This document shows positions 5,928 through 8,651 of a stretch of 8,651 nucleotides of DNA, in pieces (positions within the stretch are counted from its first letter, which is position 1; each line of letters opens with the position of its first letter). A model generated the notes under the pieces. The model saw only the letters and a list, made by a program, of their open reading frames with translations. It ran no database searches and was not told the origin of the DNA. The position numbers and the translations under genes are program-made. This DNA is from Prevotellaceae bacterium (GTDB lineage: Bacteria; Bacteroidota; Bacteroidia; Bacteroidales; UBA932): contig JAITQQ010000161.1 in assembly GCA_031288855.1 (NCBI GenBank), positions 1 through 8,651 on the forward strand. Direction: 5' to 3'.

Positions 5928-7175
5928 CTACTCGTAGCGCAAAGCCTCAATAGGGTCAAGCTGGGCAGCGCGGACAGCGGGAATATATCCCGAAGCAATA
6001 CTTACCAAAAAACAAAGTGTAACGCCAAGCAAAATCCATAGCCATGGAATAATGAATGATGTTCCAATCAGCATGGAAATAACATTCCCTATAATAATGC
6101 CAAGGAAAATGCCGAGCAACCCGCCTATCTGTCCGATTACAATCGATTCAAATAAAAATTGTTGTTTGATGGTGCTCGCTTTGGCGCCAATGGCCTTGCG
6201 CGTGCCGATTTCGCGCGTACGTTCCGATACTGACACCAGCATAATATTCATGAGCCCTACTGCCGCGCCGAGTATCGTAATGAGCCCTATGACGATGGCC
6301 GCAATGGTGGCATAACTTATCATGTCCAACATCATATTAATTAATGTATCGCTACGCTCGATATTGAAATCGTTCTCATGGTTGGGCGATAGCCGGCGCA
6401 CTTGCCGGAACAGGGCTTCTGCTTCACCAATGGCCGGGTCGAACGATTCGGGATGCAGCGGATTCACTTCAATAATGAAATTCTGATTAGGCCGGGAGAA
6501 AACACTGCGGGCATTGGTTACCGGAATAACCATACTGCGGTCGGGGCCGCCGCCCATACTTGACCCCTTATATTTGAAAGTGCCGATTACACGGTAGCGG
6601 CTTCCGCCAACGGATACATATTGGTCAATCGGGTCTGCTTTTTTGAAAAGCGCATTCACAATATCCTGCCCAATGACCGCCACAAAACTTCCGTTTTCCA
6701 CGTCTTGCGCAGAAATCATGCGCCCTTTTTCAATTTCCGCCCCGCCGGTAATCGTCATGTTTTCGGTGGCGCCCGACACGTAAATATTGGGATTTGTCTG
6801 TTCGCCGTTGCCTTTCACCGTAGCAACGCCTGTAACAGGAGTGCGTATGGTAACCGCTGCGGGAAACGTGTAACGCTCGCGAAAATCCATGGCCTGCTGG
6901 AATGAAATATGTTCGAAATTGCGCTTGCGCATCCGCTTGCCCATGACTTGATAATTGCTCCCCCGGCTTTGGATAGAAAAAGTATTAGCACCCATCAGGC
7001 TAAAATTTTCCGTGATGGAAAGCTTTAGCGCGTCAATGGCCGTGAGGATGCCCACCAGAGCCATAATTCCGAAAGTAATAATGAGAATGGTGAGGATTGA
7101 CCGCAAACGGTTAGTGCTAACTGCCGTAAGCGACACCTTGAAATTTTCCTGAACCAATGACGGTATAAGTTTCAT
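5928..7175 (-). CDS. MacB/FtsX-type ABC transporter permease
   Basis: This inner-membrane permease of the MacB/LolC/FtsX class works with an ATPase of the LolD/MacB type to move lipoproteins, peptides or drugs, or to pass mechanical signals. It has 415 residues. One membrane helix lies near 26-50, followed by a large periplasmic MacB-PCD domain (about 51-285) and three more helices near 287-316, 343-372 and 376-398. The FtsX domain carries its signature at MLVSVSERTREIGTRKAIGA (312-331) and ends GYIPAVRAAQLDPIEALRYE (396-415). The frame runs up to 7217, but the ATG at 7175 starts the typical MKLIPSLVQENFKVSL sequence and is preferred; the extra 14 residues fit no family N-terminus. No ATPase gene is next to it here, so it is an orphan within the window. 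The substrate is unknown. It converges on tonB and diverges from rluB. Confidence 0.9.
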   Translation of the reverse strand: MKLIPSLVQENFKVSLTAVSTNRLRSILTILIITFGIMALVGILTAIDALKLSITENFSLMGANTFSIQSRGSNYQVMGKRMRKRNFEHISFQQAMDFRERYTFPAAVTIRTPVTGVATVKGNGEQTNPNIYVSGATENMTITGGAEIEKGRMISAQDVENGSFVAVIGQDIVNALFKKADPIDQYVSVGGSRYRVIGTFKYKGSSMGGGPDRSMVIPVTNARSVFSRPNQNFIIEVNPLHPESFDPAIGEAEALFRQVRRLSPNHENDFNIERSDTLINMMLDMISYATIAAIVIGLITILGAAVGLMNIMLVSVSERTREIGTRKAIGAKASTIKQQFLFESIVIGQIGGLLGIFLGIIIGNVISMLIGTSFIIPWLWILLGVTLCFLVSIASGYIPAVRAAQLDPIEALRYE

Positions 7176-7197
7176 GTAAATAATGAATTTCAAACGG

Positions 7198-7205
7198 TAA
7201 AAGTA
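7198..7205 (-). promoter_or_regulatory. Weak -7-like site (TACTTTTA) before the permease gene
   Basis: The minus strand reads TACTTTTA, one mismatch from TAnnTTTG, 22 nt before the preferred ATG at 7175. Transcription from it would start downstream of the alternative ATG at 7217 and would support the shorter protein. No clear -33 element is seen. Confidence 0.25.
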
Positions 7206-7227
7206 AGCATTTTTCATTTAAAAGAAG

Positions 7228-7235
7228 TAACTTTG
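7228..7235 (+). promoter_or_regulatory. Probable -7 box (TAACTTTG) for rluB-era
   Basis: TAACTTTG matches TAnnTTTG exactly and lies 19 nt before the rluB ATG, giving a very short leader of about 14 nt that is rich in A and T. No clear -33 TTG is seen at the usual distance. It would drive rluB and, through the overlap, era. Confidence 0.55.
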
Positions 7236-7254
7236 CGCCGAAAATAAATTTTTT

Positions 7255-8334
7255 ATGAGAACATCATATCCCAAAAGTAACAATAACCGATTGAAACGTA
7301 ATGAAGACAGGCCGTTGCGTTCCGGCCGCTTGAACAAAAGCGATGAACGCGCCCCGCGCCGCAACAGCCGTTCGAAGTATGAACGTGATGAGGAAAAACC
7401 GTTTCGTAGCGGCCGTTTTGAACACAGCGAGGAACGCCGTGAGCGTAGGCCGTTGCGCGGGAATAATATTGATAAGCGCGTAAAAGATTTCGATAAACCC
7501 GCCCGTAAAAAGACCGGGCTAACTTATAAACAGGCTAAACCTGTTCGCAAAGAACCGAAGCCGATTCGCAAAGAGCCGAAGCTGATTCGCAGAGAGCCGA
7601 AGCTGAAGCCTGCGACGGAAGAAGTACGCCTGAATAAATTTATTGCCAATTCCGGAATTTGTTCACGCCGCGAAGCCGACGAATACATTGTAGCGGGCTT
7701 GGTGTCGGTGAATGGAGAAGTTGTTACGGAACTTGGCGTGAAAGTGAAACCCACCGATGACATACGCTTTAACGGCGAACGGATGAAAGGCGAGCGCAAG
7801 GTTTACATCGTCATGAACAAACCCAAAGACTACGTCACTACCACCGCCGACCCGCATGCCGAAAACACGGTGTCCGACCTTATCAGCAGTGACAAATGCC
7901 CGCAGCGGGTGTTTCCCATCGGGCGTTTAGACCGGAACACTACCGGCGTGTTGCTTTTCACCAACGACGGCAACCTCGCCGAACAACTGTCGCACCCATC
8001 GTATAACCGGAAAAAAGTGTATCATGTGTTTCTTGATAAAAATTTGAAACAACCGGATTTGAAAAAATTGGTGGAAGGCATAATGTTGGAAGATGGCTTG
8101 GCGCAAGCTGACATGGCCTCGTATGTCGATGGCGACCATGCGCAGGTAGGGCTTGAAATACATTCGGGGCGAAACCGCATTGTGCGTCGCATGTTTGAAC
8201 ATTTGGGATACAAAGTCAAAAAACTTGACCGCGTATATTTCGCCGGCATCACCAAGAAAAGCCTGAAACGCGGCCAGTGGCGTTTTCTAACGGAACAGGA
8301 AGTTGCCATGTTGCGCATGGGCGCTTATGAATGA
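7255..8334 (+). CDS. rluB: 23S rRNA pseudouridine synthase RluB with long basic N-terminal extension
   Basis: This cytoplasmic enzyme isomerises a uridine (position 2605 in the E. coli RluB case) of 23S rRNA. It has 359 residues, of which the conserved part starts near 122. That part has an S4 RNA-binding domain ([20 protein letters not shown], 124-143, up to about 175). The RsuA/RluB catalytic domain follows, with [17 protein letters not shown] (223-239) and the catalytic Asp226, then the [17 protein letters not shown] block typical of the family. The first 121 residues are Arg/Lys/Glu-rich and low in complexity, with two repeat types: a 20-residue unit at 17-36 repeated at 46-65 (P-[LF]-R-S-G-R core), and three heptads at 96-116. 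Such tails occur in other Bacteroidetes RluB proteins and may bind rRNA; this is inference. RluE, RluF or RsuA specificity cannot be fully excluded. The stop overlaps the era start. Confidence 0.92.
   Translation: MRTSYPKSNNNRLKRNEDRPLRSGRLNKSDERAPRRNSRSKYERDEEKPFRSGRFEHSEERRERRPLRGNNIDKRVKDFDKPARKKTGLTYKQAKPVRKEPKPIRKEPKLIRREPKLKPATEEVRLNKFIANSGICSRREADEYIVAGLVSVNGEVVTELGVKVKPTDDIRFNGERMKGERKVYIVMNKPKDYVTTTADPHAENTVSDLISSDKCPQRVFPIGRLDRNTTGVLLFTNDGNLAEQLSHPSYNRKKVYHVFLDKNLKQPDLKKLVEGIMLEDGLAQADMASYVDGDHAQVGLEIHSGRNRIVRRMFEHLGYKVKKLDRVYFAGITKKSLKRGQWRFLTEQEVAMLRMGAYE
7303..7449 (+). repeat. Two degenerate 60-nt repeats 87 nt apart inside rluB
   Basis: Bases 7303-7362 and 7390-7449 encode related 20-residue segments of RluB (residues 17-36 and 46-65). 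They share the pattern E-x-[RK]-P-x-R-S-G-R followed by S-[DE]-E-R and a basic end. The DNA has diverged, which suggests an old duplication kept at the protein level. Confidence 0.6.
7540..7602 (+). repeat. Three tandem 21-bp repeats inside rluB
   Basis: Three contiguous 21-nt copies (7540-7560, 7561-7581, 7582-7602) encode [PL]-[VI]-R-[KR]-E-P-K at residues 96-116. Copies 1 and 2 differ at three bases and copies 2 and 3 at two. The high similarity suggests recent duplication and possible length variation between strains. Confidence 0.9.
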
Positions 8335-8651
8335 TGCACAAGTCGGGTTTCGTAAATATTATAGGTAATCCCAATGTGGGCAAGTCCACCCTGATGAACG
8401 CGTTGGTGGGCGAAAAGTTGTCGATTATTACGGCAAAGGCGCAGACTACGCGCCACCGCATCATGGGATTGGTGAACGGCGACGACTTCCAGGTGGTGTT
8501 TTCCGACACGCCGGGCATACTGAAACCACATTACAAGTTGCAGGAATCCATGATGAAATTTGTGGATACCGCCATTGGCGACGCTGATGTGATTCTCTAC
8601 GTCACCGACGTGGTGGAAAAATACGACAAGAACAACGAATACATCGCCCGC
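8334..8651 (+). CDS. era: GTPase Era, 3' part cut by window edge
   Basis: Era is an essential GTPase that binds 16S rRNA and helps 30S subunit maturation. The open frame gives the first 106 residues of a protein usually about 295-300 residues long; the C-terminal KH domain is outside the window. G1 (P-loop) GNPNVGKST is at 11-19, the switch-I region AQTTRHR at 36-42, and G3 DTPG at 58-61, followed by [13 protein letters not shown], typical of Era. The sequence [14 protein letters not shown] supports the ATG at 8334. A second in-frame ATG at 8331 would add one Met and forms ATGA with the rluB stop, so either start gives overlap or contact with rluB. No separate promoter or Shine-Dalgarno is visible. 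Expression is probably tied to rluB, linking two ribosome-maturation functions. Confidence 0.96.
   Translation, partial: MHKSGFVNIIGNPNVGKSTLMNALVGEKLSIITAKAQTTRHRIMGLVNGDDFQVVFSDTPGILKPHYKLQESMMKFVDTAIGDADVILYVTDVVEKYDKNNEYIAR

Noticed and set aside
5927..5938. Small inverted repeat between tonB and the permease as a terminator
   Set aside because: The stem is only 4 bp with a 4-nt loop and no T-run, and it overlaps the permease stop codon.
7176..7217. 14-residue N-terminal extension of the ABC permease
   Set aside because: It does not match the family N-terminus, which begins at the ATG at 7175.

Overview
The window looks like chromosomal DNA from a member of the Bacteroidota, probably Bacteroidales. 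The gene content supports this: a MoxR / DUF58 / BatD-like operon and an ExbB-ExbD-TonB cluster of the Bacteroidetes type. So do the nearly absent Shine-Dalgarno sequences, the AT-rich leaders, and several intergenic matches to the Bacteroidetes -7 promoter consensus TAnnTTTG. The order is an inference and no species can be named. I see no tRNA, rRNA, CRISPR array, insertion sequence or phage gene. Both edges cut through genes.

Left region (1-3178, minus strand). This is a tight four-gene operon read leftward: a MoxR-type AAA+ ATPase, a DUF58 protein with a von Willebrand A fold, a signal-peptide plus single-membrane-span protein resembling BatD, and the fluoride channel crcB/fluC, which runs off the left edge. 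The junctions are 1 nt apart, a 4-nt ATGA overlap and an 8-nt overlap, so the four genes are probably translated from one mRNA. MoxR and DUF58 proteins usually act as a chaperone-like ATPase and a metal-binding adaptor on membrane or periplasmic partners. The fluoride channel is an unexpected member.

Middle region (3179-5923, plus strand). A short intergenic region separates moxR from the divergent truA (tRNA pseudouridine synthase). A new promoter-like site then precedes exbB-exbD-tonB, a complete proton-motive-force energy transducer for outer membrane transport. Its ExbB carries Val where Escherichia coli ExbB has the conserved glutamate of the third helix.

Right region (5928-8651). A MacB/FtsX-type ABC permease on the minus strand converges on tonB with only 4 nt between the stop codons, and no ATPase partner is in view. 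Divergent from it is rluB, a 23S rRNA pseudouridine synthase with an unusual Arg/Lys-rich, internally repeated N-terminal extension of about 120 residues. Its stop codon overlaps the start of era, a ribosome-maturation GTPase cut by the right edge.

Every gene falls in a recognised family. I found no clear undescribed system. The points most worth a second look are the crcB linkage to the MoxR operon, the substituted ExbB residue, and the repeated basic tail of RluB.
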